Source: Cupriavidus sp. MP-37 (GTDB taxonomy: Bacteria > Pseudomonadota > Gammaproteobacteria > Burkholderiales > Burkholderiaceae). Taken from it: a stretch of 64,000 nt of DNA. Location of the stretch: assembly GCF_020618415.1 (NCBI RefSeq), contig NZ_CP085344.1, forward strand, positions 2,937,001 through 3,001,000, in the 5' to 3' direction. Shown here piece after piece: positions 40,227 to 49,812 of this stretch (position 1 is its first letter; each line of letters opens with the position of its first letter). The translations under genes were made by a program, and so were the position numbers. A model generated the notes under the pieces. The model did no database searches. It was not told the origin of the DNA and saw only the letters and a program-made list of their open reading frames with translations.

Positions 40227-42011
40227 TCAGAACTGCTCGGCGCTCAACGCATTGACCGGCGCCCCGCCGCTGACCACCGCATCGCGCAATGCCGATGCCT
40301 GCGACAGGATGTGCTCGGCAAAGAAATGCGCGGTGGCGATCTTGGCATCGTGGAAGGCCGGATCGTCGGCGCGCTTGGCGTCCGCCGCCAGCATGGCGCG
40401 GCCGAACTGCCAGCCGGAGAATACGATGCCGCACAGCTTCAGGTAAGGCACGCTGCCGGCGAACACCGCGTTCGGGTCCGACTTGGCGTTGGCCACCACG
40501 AATTCGACCACGGCTTCCAGCGCAGCACGGCCCTTCGCCAATTGCGCCTGCACCGCGGTGAACGCAGCGCCGCCGTGCCGGCCCAGCGCGGCCTCGGTCT
40601 CGGCGATCTGCGCGCAGATCGCGCGGGCGACCGCGCCGCCGTCGCGCACGGTCTTGCGGCCGACCAGGTCGTTGGCCTGGATTGCCGTGGTGCCCTCATA
40701 GATCGGCAGGATGCGGGCGTCGCGGTAGTGCTGCGCCGCGCCGGTTTCCTCGATAAAGCCCATGCCGCCATGCACCTGCACGCCGAGGCTGGTGACATCG
40801 ATCGACAGCTCGGTGCTCCAGCCCTTCACCACCGGCACCATGAACTCGTAGAACGCCTGGTTGTGCCGGCGCACGGCTTCGTCGGGATGCTGGTGCGCCG
40901 TGTCGCTGGCAGCCGCGGCGACGTACGCCACCGCGCGCGCGCCTTCGGTCAGCGCGCGCATGGTCATCAGCATGCGCTTGACGTCGGGATGGTGGATGAT
41001 GGTCACCGCCTCGCGCGCCGAGCCATCGACGGGGCGGCTCTGCACGCGCTCGCGCGCGTAGGCCACCGCCTGCTGGTAGGCGCGCTCGGACACCGCGATG
41101 CCCTGCATGCCGACCGAGAAACGCGCCGAGTTCATCATGATGAACATGTACTCGAGGCCGCGGTTCTCTTCGCCGACCAGCGTGCCGATCGCGCCGCCAT
41201 GGTCGCCGAACTGCAGCACCGCCGTCGGGCTCGCCTTGATCCCGAGCTTGTGCTCGATCGAGACGCAATGCACGTCGTTGCGCGCCCCGGTGCTGCCATC
41301 GGCATTGACCAGGAACTTGGGCACGATGAACAGCGAGATGCCCTTCACGCCCTCGGGCGCATTGGGGGTGCGGGCCAGCACGAGATGGACGATGTTCTGC
41401 GCCATGTCGTGCTCGCCGTAGGTGATGAAGATCTTGGTGCCGAACACCTTGTAGGTGCCGTCGCCCTGCGGCTCGGCGCGGGTGCGCACCGCGGCCAGGT
41501 CCGAGCCCGCCTGCGGCTCGGTCAGGTTCATGGTGCCGGTCCACTCGCCCGAGATCAGCCTGGGCAGGAAGGTGGCCTTCTGATCGTCGGAACCTGCCGT
41601 CAGCAGCGCCTCGATGGCGCCGTCGGTCAGCAGCGGGCACAGCGCGAACGACAGGTTCGCGGTGTTCAGCATCTCGTTGCACGCCGTGGCGATCAGCTTG
41701 GGCAGTCCCTGGCCGCCGAATTCCTGCGGATGCAGCACGCCTTGCCAGCCGCCCTCGCCGAACTGGCGGAAGGCTTCCTTGAAGCCGGGCGTGGTGGTGA
41801 CCACGCCATCCTTCCAGCTGCTCGGATCCAGGTCGCCGGCGCGGTTCAGCGGCGCGACCACCTGCTCGTTGAACTTGGCGGCCTCGTCGAGCACGGCCTC
41901 GGCGGTCTCGGGGGTGGCTTCTTCGAAGCCAGGCAGCTGGCTGACGGCCTCAAGGCCTGCCAGCTCGTTCATGACGAACAGCATGTCCTTGATCGGCGCA
42001 CGGTAGGTCAT
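40227..42011 (-). CDS. Acyl-CoA dehydrogenase (DmdC/FadE-like, 594 residues)
   Basis: An FAD-dependent enzyme that desaturates acyl-CoA, passing electrons to ETF. The 594-residue length and the N- and C-terminal extensions place it with the long acyl-CoA dehydrogenases related to DmdC. Landmarks: MNLTEPQAGSDLAAVRTRA and IFITYGEHDMAQNIVHLVLART (FAD and substrate side), MGFIEETGAAQHYRDARI, and PIYEGTTAIQANDLVGRK with the catalytic glutamate. The start MTYRAPIKDMLFVMNELAGL is typical. The etfA-etfB pair lies just upstream on the same strand. The substrate chain length is not evident. Confidence 0.92.
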   Translation of the reverse strand: MTYRAPIKDMLFVMNELAGLEAVSQLPGFEEATPETAEAVLDEAAKFNEQVVAPLNRAGDLDPSSWKDGVVTTTPGFKEAFRQFGEGGWQGVLHPQEFGGQGLPKLIATACNEMLNTANLSFALCPLLTDGAIEALLTAGSDDQKATFLPRLISGEWTGTMNLTEPQAGSDLAAVRTRAEPQGDGTYKVFGTKIFITYGEHDMAQNIVHLVLARTPNAPEGVKGISLFIVPKFLVNADGSTGARNDVHCVSIEHKLGIKASPTAVLQFGDHGGAIGTLVGEENRGLEYMFIMMNSARFSVGMQGIAVSERAYQQAVAYARERVQSRPVDGSAREAVTIIHHPDVKRMLMTMRALTEGARAVAYVAAAASDTAHQHPDEAVRRHNQAFYEFMVPVVKGWSTELSIDVTSLGVQVHGGMGFIEETGAAQHYRDARILPIYEGTTAIQANDLVGRKTVRDGGAVARAICAQIAETEAALGRHGGAAFTAVQAQLAKGRAALEAVVEFVVANAKSDPNAVFAGSVPYLKLCGIVFSGWQFGRAMLAADAKRADDPAFHDAKIATAHFFAEHILSQASALRDAVVSGGAPVNALSAEQF

Positions 42012-42129
42012 CGATGTCTCCCAACATGTATGAAAAAGCCGTTCGCGGGTCGCCCCCGGAACGGCTCGTTGCTTGCTGCCTGCTGTTACCCGTGCCGGCC
42101 GCAGCGCGGCCGGCACGGCCGGCGCGGCA

Positions 42130-43065
42130 TCAGCCCAGTGCTGCCACCAGCTCCGGCACCACGGTGTTCAGGTCTCCCACCAGGCCGTAGTCGGCCACCG
42201 AGAAGATCGGGGCTTCGGCATCCTTGTTGATCGCGACGATCACCTTGGAGTCCTTCATGCCGGCCAGGTGCTGGATCGCGCCCGAGATACCGACGGCGAT
42301 ATACAGCTGCGGCGCGACGATCTTGCCGGTCTGGCCGACCTGGTAGTCGTTCGGCACGAAGCCGGCGTCGACCGCGGCGCGCGACGCGCCCAGCGCGGCG
42401 TTGAGCTTGTCGGCCAGCGGCGTCAGCACCTTGGTGTAGTTCTCGCCCGAGCCCACGCCACGGCCACCCGAGACGATGATCTTGGCGGCGGTCAGTTCCG
42501 GACGGTCGCTCCTGGCCACTTCGCGCGAAACGAATTGCGAAACGCCCGCGTCGGCCACGGCCGGCAGGGTCTCGACGGCAGCCGAGCCACCTTCGGCAGC
42601 GGCGGCGTCGAAGGCCGTGCCGCGCACGGTGATGACCTTGATCTTGTCTTCCGACTTGACGGTGGCGATGGCGTTGCCGGCGTAGATCGGGCGCTCGAAG
42701 GTGTCAGGCGCGTCGACCTTGGAGATTTCCGAGATCTGGGCCACGTCCAGCTTGGCGGCGACGCGCGGCAGGATGTTCTTGCCGTACGGGGTGGCCGGGG
42801 CCAGGATGTGCGAGTAGTCGTTGGCGATGGCCAGCGCCTGCTCGGCCACGTTTTCGGCCAGGCCGTCGCCAAAGTACGGTGCGTCGGCCAGCAGGACCTT
42901 GGTCACGCCGGCGATCTTGGCGGCGGCGTCAGCCGCGGCCTTGGCGTTGGCACCGGCCACCAGCACGTGCACGTCGCCGCCGCACTGGGCTGCGGCGGTC
43001 ACGGTGTTGAGCGTGGCGCCCTTGATCGATTGATTGTCGTGTTCAGCAATGACGAGTGCAGTCAT
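42130..43065 (-). CDS. etfA: Electron transfer flavoprotein alpha subunit
   Basis: A 311-residue FAD-binding subunit of the soluble ETF heterodimer, which takes electrons from acyl-CoA dehydrogenases to ETF:quinone oxidoreductase. The C-terminal FAD signature is complete: [61 protein letters not shown] and the final [17 protein letters not shown]. It follows etfB by 20 bp. Confidence 0.97.
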   Translation of the reverse strand: MTALVIAEHDNQSIKGATLNTVTAAAQCGGDVHVLVAGANAKAAADAAAKIAGVTKVLLADAPYFGDGLAENVAEQALAIANDYSHILAPATPYGKNILPRVAAKLDVAQISEISKVDAPDTFERPIYAGNAIATVKSEDKIKVITVRGTAFDAAAAEGGSAAVETLPAVADAGVSQFVSREVARSDRPELTAAKIIVSGGRGVGSGENYTKVLTPLADKLNAALGASRAAVDAGFVPNDYQVGQTGKIVAPQLYIAVGISGAIQHLAGMKDSKVIVAINKDAEAPIFSVADYGLVGDLNTVVPELVAALG

Positions 43066-43085
43066 GTTATTTCTCCCCCGCGCTC

Positions 43086-43835
43086 TCAGATAACCTTGGC
43101 TTCGTTCTTCAGCTTCTGCACCAGCGTCGCGACGTCCGGCACCATCACACCCGCGCTGCGCTTGGGCGGCTCGACCACTTTCAGGGTCGACAGGCGCGGC
43201 TTGACATCGACGCCGAGATCTTCCGGCTTGACGATATCCAGCGGCTTCTTCTTCGCCTTCATGATGTTCGGCAGCGTGACGTAGCGCGGCTCGTTCAGGC
43301 GCAGGTCGGTGGTGACCACTGCCGGCAGCGTGAGCGACAGCGTTTCCAGGCCGCCGTCGACTTCACGGGTGACCGAGGCCTTGCCGTCGGCCACCACCAC
43401 CTTCGAGGCGAACGTGGCTTGCGGCAGGCCAGCCAGCGCGGCCACCATCTGGCCGGTCTGGTTGGAGTCGTCGTCGATGGCCTGCTTGCCCAGGATCACC
43501 AGTTGCGGCTGTTCCTTGTCGATCAGCGCCTTCAGCAGCTTGGCCACGGCCAGCGGTTGCAGGTCTTCGTTCGATTCCACCAGGATGCCGCGGTCGGCAC
43601 CGATGGCCATCGCGGTGCGCAGGGTTTCCTGGCACTGCGTGACGCCGCACGACACGGCGACCACTTCGGTAACCACGCCGGCTTCCTTCAGGCGCACGGC
43701 CTCTTCCACGGCGATTTCGTCGAAGGGGTTCATGCTCATCTTCACGTTGGCCAGATCGACGCCCGAACCGTCCGCCTTGACGCGGACCTTGACGTTGTAA
43801 TCCACCACCCGCTTGACTGCGACGAGTACTTTCAT
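43086..43835 (-). CDS. etfB: Electron transfer flavoprotein beta subunit
   Basis: A 249-residue AMP-binding subunit of [28 protein letters not shown] is the family start; the signature [21 protein letters not shown] follows, and the later [21 protein letters not shown] is the usual ETF-beta loop. It is the first gene of the etfB-etfA-acyl-CoA dehydrogenase set. Confidence 0.97.
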   Translation of the reverse strand: MKVLVAVKRVVDYNVKVRVKADGSGVDLANVKMSMNPFDEIAVEEAVRLKEAGVVTEVVAVSCGVTQCQETLRTAMAIGADRGILVESNEDLQPLAVAKLLKALIDKEQPQLVILGKQAIDDDSNQTGQMVAALAGLPQATFASKVVVADGKASVTREVDGGLETLSLTLPAVVTTDLRLNEPRYVTLPNIMKAKKKPLDIVKPEDLGVDVKPRLSTLKVVEPPKRSAGVMVPDVATLVQKLKNEAKVI

Positions 43836-44055
43836 GCGCTCACTCCACTGATAGCTGATAGTCAGAAATTTTGTTCGCTCGTCATTATAACCACCGGGTT
43901 GGCGGCTCTCCTATTTTTCGAACGATCGTACTATTTTATCGGCAAAATGATGCCGGGCATAGGCCCGGCACCCTTTTTACCGGTTCGGAGATTGTGCCGC
44001 AAAGCCAGGCCGGCTGGCCTCGTCCGATTGGATGAAACCCTCGAGTGACGCCGGC

Positions 44056-44853
44056 TTACCAGGCGGTGATGACCGACTCCTTGAAGGTCGATGTGACGTA
44101 TTGCTTGATTTCCGGCGAATGGTAGGCCTTCACCAGCTTGGCCACCCAGGGCTTGCCCTTGTCGGCTTCGCGGATCGCGATCAGGTTGGCGTACGGCCCC
44201 TTCGGACCTTCCATGGCGATCGCGTCCCTGGTCGGCGACAGGCCGGCCGATTCGGCGTAGTTGCCGTTGATCGCCGCGGCGTCGAGGTCATCGAGCGAAC
44301 GCGGCAGCTGCGCGGCGTCTAGTTCGACGATGCGGATCTTCTTCGGGTTCTCGGCGATGTCCAGCGGCGTCGCCTTCAGGCCGGCGTTGGGCTTGAGCTT
44401 GATCACGCCCTTGCTCTGCAGCAGCAACAGGCCGCGGCCACCGTTGGTGGGGTCGTTGGGCACGCCGACGCGCGCACCCTGCTTGAGCTGGTCGAGCGAC
44501 TTGATCTTCTTCGAATACACGCCCATCGGGAAGGTCACCGTGTAGGCGATATGCGTGAACTTGTAGCCGCGGTCCTTGATCTGGGCTTCCAGGTACGGCA
44601 GGTGCTGGTAGCTGTTGGCGTCGAGGTCGCCGGCGGCGAGCGCGGCGTTGGGCTGGATGTAGTCGCTGAACTCGACCACCTGGATGTTGAGGCCGTCCCT
44701 GGCGGCGACCTTCTTCACCTGTTCCATGATCTGCGCGTGCGGGCCGCCGGTGACGCCGATCTTGATCGGCTTGTCCTGGGCGATCGCGCCGGTGGCCAGC
44801 GAGGCGCCGAGGGCGGCGCCGAGCATCCATTGCAGCAGGTTGCGACGTTGCAT
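44056..44853 (-). CDS. metQ: Methionine ABC transporter substrate-binding protein (NlpA family)
   Basis: A 265-residue periplasmic binding protein for D/L-methionine. The NlpA-family core is clear: KIGVTGGPHAQIMEQVKKVA, VEFSDYIQPNAALAAGDLDANSYQH, VGVPNDPTNGGRGLLLLQ and ALNGNYA-like INGNYAESAGL. The signal peptide ends ATGAIAQD without any cysteine, so this MetQ should be soluble and not a lipoprotein, unlike the E. coli protein. It is the last gene of metN-metI-metQ. Confidence 0.92.
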   Translation of the reverse strand: MQRRNLLQWMLGAALGASLATGAIAQDKPIKIGVTGGPHAQIMEQVKKVAARDGLNIQVVEFSDYIQPNAALAAGDLDANSYQHLPYLEAQIKDRGYKFTHIAYTVTFPMGVYSKKIKSLDQLKQGARVGVPNDPTNGGRGLLLLQSKGVIKLKPNAGLKATPLDIAENPKKIRIVELDAAQLPRSLDDLDAAAINGNYAESAGLSPTRDAIAMEGPKGPYANLIAIREADKGKPWVAKLVKAYHSPEIKQYVTSTFKESVITAW

Positions 44854-44886
44854 GATGTGCGTTCCTATCTCAATAAAGTCTTGGGT

Positions 44887-45540
44887 TCAGCGGTGGCTGA
44901 TGCGGCGGACCAGCCAGTCGCCGAAGCTCTGCACCGCCTGCACGAACACGATCAGGATCACCACCACCGCCACCATCACCTCGGTGATGTAGCGCTGGTA
45001 GCCATAGCGGATGCCCAGGTCGCCCAGGCCGCCGCCGCCGATCGCGCCGGCCATGGCCGAGTAGCCGACCAGGCTGACGAAGGTGATGGTCAGGCCGGCG
45101 ACGATGCCGGGCATGGCCTCGGGCAGCAGCACCTTCCACACGATCTGGCGCGTGGTGGCGCCCATCGACTGCGCCGCCTCGACCAGGCCCTTGTCGACCT
45201 CGCGCAGCGCGCTTTCGACCAGCCGCGCGATAAACGGGATCGCCGCGATGGTCAGCGGCACGATCGCCGCGGTGGTGCCGATCGACGAGCCGACGATAAA
45301 GCGCGTGAACGGGATCACCACCACCAGCAGGATGATGAACGGGATCGAGCGCACCGCGTTGACCACCACGCCGATGGTGCGGTTGAACAGCGGGTGCGAC
45401 AGCACGCCGCCGCGGTTGGTCAGGTGCAGCAGCACGCCCAGCGGCACGCCCAGCAGCGCGCCGACCACGCCCGAGATCGCCACCATCAGCAGGGTCTCGT
45501 TGAACGAGGTCAGGAACAGGTCAAACATTTCAGACCACAT
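44887..45540 (-). CDS. metI: Methionine ABC transporter permease
   Basis: A 217-residue inner membrane protein with five hydrophobic spans. The permease EAA-type loop is [34 protein letters not shown] in outline, which contacts MetN. The start overlaps the end of metN by 11 bp, so translation is coupled. The family-specific segments SVPFIILL-type [17 protein letters not shown] and [26 protein letters not shown] are present. Confidence 0.95.
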   Translation of the reverse strand: MWSEMFDLFLTSFNETLLMVAISGVVGALLGVPLGVLLHLTNRGGVLSHPLFNRTIGVVVNAVRSIPFIILLVVVIPFTRFIVGSSIGTTAAIVPLTIAAIPFIARLVESALREVDKGLVEAAQSMGATTRQIVWKVLLPEAMPGIVAGLTITFVSLVGYSAMAGAIGGGGLGDLGIRYGYQRYITEVMVAVVVILIVFVQAVQSFGDWLVRRISHR

Positions 45541-46564
45541 GCTCGAACTCCTCCACCACGACGCCTTGCGCCTGCAGGTATTCCATCGCCGCCTTCACAT
45601 CGGCCAGTTCGCCCGTGGCCATGATCGCCAGCGAGCCGAAGGCCTGGCCCTGGATCTCGTCGATATGGCCGTGCAGGATGTTGAAATCCAGCCCGTAGCG
45701 GCGGATCGCCTGCGCCAGCACCGGCTGGTCGACACCCTCGCCGGTGAAGGCGAGCCGGTAGACGTGGTCGCGCCCGTTGCCGAGCCGGCTTTCGACGCGC
45801 TTGAGCACGCTCGCCGGCAGTTCCTGCGAGATGACGTCGCCGATCATGGCGCGCGTGACCTCGTGCTGCGGGCGCAGGAACACGTCGATCACGCGGCCGG
45901 TCTCGACCACCTGGCCGGCTTCGAGCACGGCCACGCGGTCGCAGACCTGTTTGATGACTTCCATCTGGTGCGTGATCATGACGATGGTCAGGCCCAGTTC
46001 GCGGTTGATCTGCTTGAGCAGGTCCAGGATGGAACGCGTGGTTTCCGGGTCCAGCGCGGAAGTGGCCTCGTCCGACAGCAGCACCTTGGGCTTGCTCGCC
46101 AGCGCGCGCGCAATGCCCACGCGTTGCTTCTGCCCGCCGCTGATCTGCGCCGGATAGCGGTCCTTCAGCGCCGCCAGGCCGACCAGGTCCAGCAACGGCA
46201 GCACGGTGGCGGCGATCTCGGCCTTGGGCTTGCCGGCCAGTTCCAGCGGCAGCGCCACGTTGTCGTAGACGGTGCGCGACGACAGCAGGTTGAAGTGCTG
46301 GAAGATCATGCCGATGTCGCGGCGGGCCAGGCGCAGCGCGCCCTGGTCCAGCGCGGTCAGGTTCTGGCCGTCGACGACCACGCGGCCGCTGGTGGGCCGG
46401 TTCAGCAGGTTGATGGCGCGAACCAGCGTGCTCTTGCCCGCGCCGCTGCGCCCGATGATGCCGAAGACTTCGCCCGCCGCAATCGACAGGCTGACGTCCC
46501 GCAATGCATGCACGTCGCCAGACGCGCCCGGGAAGCGCTGCGACAGTCCTTGCAGTTCGATCAT
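45530..46564 (-). CDS. metN: Methionine ABC transporter ATP-binding protein
   Basis: A 344-residue ATPase starting [14 protein letters not shown]. Walker [13 protein letters not shown] is near residue 40, the signature [16 protein letters not shown] near 140, Walker [17 protein letters not shown] near 160, followed by the D- and H-loops (ITHQME). A C-terminal ACT-like NIL domain (after about residue 260) is the regulatory methionine-binding module that gives trans-inhibition. It leads metN-metI-metQ. Confidence 0.96.
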   Translation of the reverse strand: MIELQGLSQRFPGASGDVHALRDVSLSIAAGEVFGIIGRSGAGKSTLVRAINLLNRPTSGRVVVDGQNLTALDQGALRLARRDIGMIFQHFNLLSSRTVYDNVALPLELAGKPKAEIAATVLPLLDLVGLAALKDRYPAQISGGQKQRVGIARALASKPKVLLSDEATSALDPETTRSILDLLKQINRELGLTIVMITHQMEVIKQVCDRVAVLEAGQVVETGRVIDVFLRPQHEVTRAMIGDVISQELPASVLKRVESRLGNGRDHVYRLAFTGEGVDQPVLAQAIRRYGLDFNILHGHIDEIQGQAFGSLAIMATGELADVKAAMEYLQAQGVVVEEFEHVV

Positions 46565-46633
46565 GAAAAGGTGACCAAAAGAAAACGGCAACAGGCGAGG
46601 GATCTCCAGCGCTGTTGCCGCTCGTTATTTTTC

Positions 46634-46663
46634 TGAAGCGCGTATTTTATGCGATTCGCTTCA
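46634..46663. promoter_or_regulatory. Inverted repeat upstream of metN
   Basis: TGAAGCG (46634-46640) and CGCTTCA (46657-46663) flank 16 bp of AT-rich sequence, about 70 bp before the metN start. The half-sites contain TGAA/TTCA, which resemble LysR-type methionine regulators such as MetR, but the spacing is unusual. No SAM riboswitch was recognised in this gap (46565-46728). Confidence 0.35.
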
Positions 46664-46728
46664 TACCATAAACGACTTTTTGCCGATGTCTTTATGCGTT
46701 CCCGGCATATAAAGAGGGCAAAAGTCGA

Positions 46729-47532
46729 TCAGGAGCCACGCCAGGACGGCGGCCGCTTGTCGATAAAGGCCTGCACGCCCTCCAGCGCGGCATCGTCCAT
46801 CATGTTGCACGCCATGGTCTGCCCGGCAAGCTGGTAGGCCGCCTCGATGCCCATCTCGAGCTGGCGGTAGAACAGCCCCTTGCCGGCGGCAACGGCGGCG
46901 GCCGGCTTGGCGCAGATGCTGGCAGCCAGCCGCGCCACCTCGTCGTCCAGGCCTTCGGCCGGCACCACCCGGTTGACCAGCCCGCGCTCGCGCGCACTGG
47001 CGGCATCGATCATGTCGCCGGTCAGCAGCATCTCCATGGCCTGCTTGCGATGCAGGTTGCGCGACAGCGCCACGCCCGGGGTCGAGCAGAACAGCCCCAG
47101 GTTGACACCCGACACGGCAAAGCGCGCATCGTCCGCGGCCACGGCCAGGTCGCACATCGCTACCAGCTGGCAGCCGGCCGCGGTGGCGATACCGTGCACC
47201 CGCGCGATCACCGGCTGCGGCATCCGCTGGATCGCCATCATCATGCGCGTGCAGCGGTCGAACAGGCGCCGGTAGTAGTCGTGCGACGGCGCCGCGCGCA
47301 TCTCGCGCAGGTCGTGCCCGGCGCAGAAGGCCTTGCCGGCACCCGCCAGCACCACCACGCGCACGCTGTCGTCGGCGGCCAGCCGGCGCAGCGCATCGGT
47401 CAGCGCATCCAGCAGCCCTTCGGACAAGGCGTTGAACGCCTGCGGCCGGTTCATGGTCAGGCGCGCCACGCCGGCGGCGTCGCGCGATTCGGTCAGCAGC
47501 GGCGCGTCGACGCGCGCATCGTTCTCGGCCAT
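46729..47532 (-). CDS. Enoyl-CoA hydratase/isomerase family protein
   Basis: A 267-residue crotonase-fold enzyme. RLTMNRPQAFNALSEGLLDALTDAL is the N-terminal signature, LAGAGKAFCAGHDLREM forms the oxyanion hole, and the active loop CDLAVAADDARFAVSGVNLGLFCSTPG is present. At the first catalytic glutamate position of true hydratases the sequence reads VNLGLFCS, so the specific reaction is uncertain. It is followed leftward by metN and preceded by a deacetylase-like gene 13 bp upstream, a probable two-gene unit. Confidence 0.85.
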   Translation of the reverse strand: MAENDARVDAPLLTESRDAAGVARLTMNRPQAFNALSEGLLDALTDALRRLAADDSVRVVVLAGAGKAFCAGHDLREMRAAPSHDYYRRLFDRCTRMMMAIQRMPQPVIARVHGIATAAGCQLVAMCDLAVAADDARFAVSGVNLGLFCSTPGVALSRNLHRKQAMEMLLTGDMIDAASARERGLVNRVVPAEGLDDEVARLAASICAKPAAAVAAGKGLFYRQLEMGIEAAYQLAGQTMACNMMDDAALEGVQAFIDKRPPSWRGS

Positions 47533-47544
47533 GGCGGCGCTCTC

Positions 47545-48468
47545 CTAATGTTCCAGCAGCACCTTCAGGTGGGCCAGCACGCTGCGGCCCAGCGCGCTGA
47601 GGTTGTAGCCGCCCTCGAGGCAGCTGACGATGCGGCCCTGCGCATGGGTGCGCGCCAGCTCGACCAGCTGGCCGGTGATCCAGGCGTAATCCTGCTCGAC
47701 CAGGCCCATCTGGCCCAGGTCGTCCTCGCGGTGCGCGTCGAAGCCGGCCGAAATGAACAGCATCTGCGGACGGAATTCATTGAGGCGCGGCAGCCAGATG
47801 GTCTCGACCACTTCGCGCACCGCCATGCCGTTGCTGTAGGCCGGCAGCGGGATATTGACCATGTTCGGCGCCAGTTGCTCGGTGCCGCTGTAGGGATAGA
47901 ACGGGTGCTGGAAGATGCTGCACATCATCACGCGCTCGTCGCCGCGGAACGCCGCTTCGGTGCCATTGCCGTGATGCACGTCGAAGTCGATGATCGCCAC
48001 GCGCTCGAGCCCGTGCGCCTGCAGCGCATGGCGCGCGGCAATGGCGACGTTGTTGTAGAAGCAGAAGCCCATGGCGCGGCCCGGCTCGGCGTGGTGGCCG
48101 GGCGGACGCACGCAGCAGAATGCGTTCTCGAACTCGCCGGCGATCACCGCATCGGTGGCCGCCACCGCCGCACCCGCAGCCAGCGTCGCCGCCGCGAGCG
48201 TGTGCGCGTTCATCGAAGTGTCCGGGTCGATCGCGTGGTAGCCGCTCGACGGGCTGCAGCGTTCGAGCGCGTCGACGTGCTCCGGCCGGTGCACGCGCTC
48301 GAGCTGCTCGCGCGTCGCCGGCGGCGCCTCGCGGCGCTCCAGCAGCCCGTCCAGGCCATGCGAAATCAGGTGATCCTCGATCGCCTGCAGGCGCTCCGGA
48401 CACTCGGGGTGGAAGTGCCCCATCTCGTGCCGCTGGAACTCGGGGTGCGTGTAATAGCCTGTCGGCAT
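47545..48468 (-). CDS. Histone-deacetylase-family protein (AcuC/class II HDAC-like)
   Basis: A 307-residue zinc hydrolase. The arginase-like fold motifs are complete: RPPGHHAEPGRAMGFCFYNNVAIAA (active-site His pair), IIDFDVHHGNGTEAAF (zinc Asp and His), and FISAGFDAHREDDLG (second zinc Asp). Bacterial relatives deacetylate polyamines, acetoin-related or N-acetyl substrates, or proteins; the true substrate here is unknown. It is probably cotranscribed with the enoyl-CoA hydratase gene. Confidence 0.9.
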   Translation of the reverse strand: MPTGYYTHPEFQRHEMGHFHPECPERLQAIEDHLISHGLDGLLERREAPPATREQLERVHRPEHVDALERCSPSSGYHAIDPDTSMNAHTLAAATLAAGAAVAATDAVIAGEFENAFCCVRPPGHHAEPGRAMGFCFYNNVAIAARHALQAHGLERVAIIDFDVHHGNGTEAAFRGDERVMMCSIFQHPFYPYSGTEQLAPNMVNIPLPAYSNGMAVREVVETIWLPRLNEFRPQMLFISAGFDAHREDDLGQMGLVEQDYAWITGQLVELARTHAQGRIVSCLEGGYNLSALGRSVLAHLKVLLEH

Positions 48469-48636
48469 CTCTTATCGTCGCAATGGGTTGCAGTGCGTCG
48501 CCATGTTGTCTCCAAACGTTACGTTAGCACACGCCGGGCCAGGTCACCCAGCCGTGCCGGCGCGCCATGCGCGGGCCACCCGGGGCGGATGCCGCGGTGG
48601 CATCCGCTATACTCGGTGCGACTTGCAAAGGACACC

Positions 48637-49743
48637 ATGACCGACACCCAGCGCTCACTGCGACGCCCCCTGCTGGGCGCCGCGCTTTCCGCTGCCGCAC
48701 TCGGACTCTGCGGCCTCTCCCCCAGCCTGCTCGCCGCCGGCAAACGCCGCGTCAGCGTGCGCGAGGAAGAAATCGAACCCGGCCGCTACCGCGACAATCC
48801 GCAAGCACGTGCCTTTATCGACGAGATGGTGGCGCGCCACGGCTTTGACCGCAGCATGCTGCAGGACTGGTTCGGCCAGGCCGTCTATTCGGCCACCGTG
48901 GTACGGCTGATCATGCCGCCCGCCACCACCGGGCGCAAAAGCTGGCGCACCTACCGCTCGCGCTTTATCGAGCCGGTCCGCATCAATGCGGGCGTGCGCT
49001 TCTGGCAGGACAACCGCGATACGCTGCGCCGCGCCGAGGCCGAGTTCGGCGTGCCGGCCTCGGTCATCGTCGGCATCATCGGCGTGGAAACCATCTACGG
49101 CCGCGACATGGGCACGTTCCGCGTGCTCGATTCGCTGTCGACGCTGGCCTTCGACTACCCCGACACACCCAACCGCGCCGCGCGCTCCACGCTGTTCCGC
49201 AACCAGCTGGCCGACTACCTGCTGTGGTGCCGCGACACCCGCACCGATGTCTACTCGGTGCTGGGCTCGTATGCCGGCGCCATCGGCATCCCGCAGTTCA
49301 TGCCGACCAGCCTGCGCGAATACGCCATCGACTACGACAACAACGGCCACATCGACCTGCGCAACAGCCCCACCGACGCCATCGGCAGCGTGGCCCGCTT
49401 CCTGCAGCTGCACGGCTGGGAGCCGGGCCGTCCGGTGGTGTGGCGCATCGCCCCCGACGCCGGCAGCCTCGGCGTTGCCACCGCTGCGGCCGATGGCGAG
49501 CCGTGGCCGACCCGCACCCTCAACCAGCTGACCCGCGCCGGGCTGCGCGTGGACGAGCCCATCAACCTGGCGCGGGAAGGCGAAACCGGCGTGCTGGTGG
49601 TGGACCTGCCCACGCCCGACCAGCCCACCGAGTACCTGCTGGGCCTGCGCAACTTCTATGTGCTGACGCGCTACAACCGCAGCTTCTTCTATGCGCTGGC
49701 GGTGTACCAGCTGGGCGAGGCGGTCAAGGCGGCGATGGGCTGA
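48637..49743 (+). CDS. mltB: Lytic murein transglycosylase B
   Basis: A 368-residue periplasmic GH103 transglycosylase that cleaves peptidoglycan to 1,6-anhydro products. The signal peptide runs to about residue 34 (PSLLAAG). The catalytic glutamate is E151 in IIGVETIYGRDMG, and the conserved SYAGAIGIPQFMPTSLREYAID and FFYALAVYQLGEAV follow. No lipobox cysteine is well placed, so it may be soluble, unlike E. coli MltB. It is convergent with cysM across a terminator. Confidence 0.94.
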   Translation: MTDTQRSLRRPLLGAALSAAALGLCGLSPSLLAAGKRRVSVREEEIEPGRYRDNPQARAFIDEMVARHGFDRSMLQDWFGQAVYSATVVRLIMPPATTGRKSWRTYRSRFIEPVRINAGVRFWQDNRDTLRRAEAEFGVPASVIVGIIGVETIYGRDMGTFRVLDSLSTLAFDYPDTPNRAARSTLFRNQLADYLLWCRDTRTDVYSVLGSYAGAIGIPQFMPTSLREYAIDYDNNGHIDLRNSPTDAIGSVARFLQLHGWEPGRPVVWRIAPDAGSLGVATAAADGEPWPTRTLNQLTRAGLRVDEPINLAREGETGVLVVDLPTPDQPTEYLLGLRNFYVLTRYNRSFFYALAVYQLGEAVKAAMG

Positions 49744-49762
49744 GCCGGCACGGCCAAAGCAC

Positions 49763-49796
49763 AAAGGCCTCGCATGTGCGAGGCCTTTTTCTTTTT
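49763..49796. terminator. Bidirectional terminator between mltB and cysM
   Basis: AAAGGCCTCGCA (49763-49774) pairs with TGCGAGGCCTTT (49777-49788), effectively an 11-12 bp stem with a tight loop, followed by TTCTTTTT on the plus strand. On the minus strand the run after the stem is TTTGTG, weaker. Confidence 0.88.
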
Positions 49797-49812
49797 GCCG
49801 CGGCGCCGGGAA

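Noticed and set aside
46565..46728. SAM riboswitch upstream of metN
   Set aside because: The gap is short and lacks a recognisable riboswitch core; only a simple inverted repeat is present.
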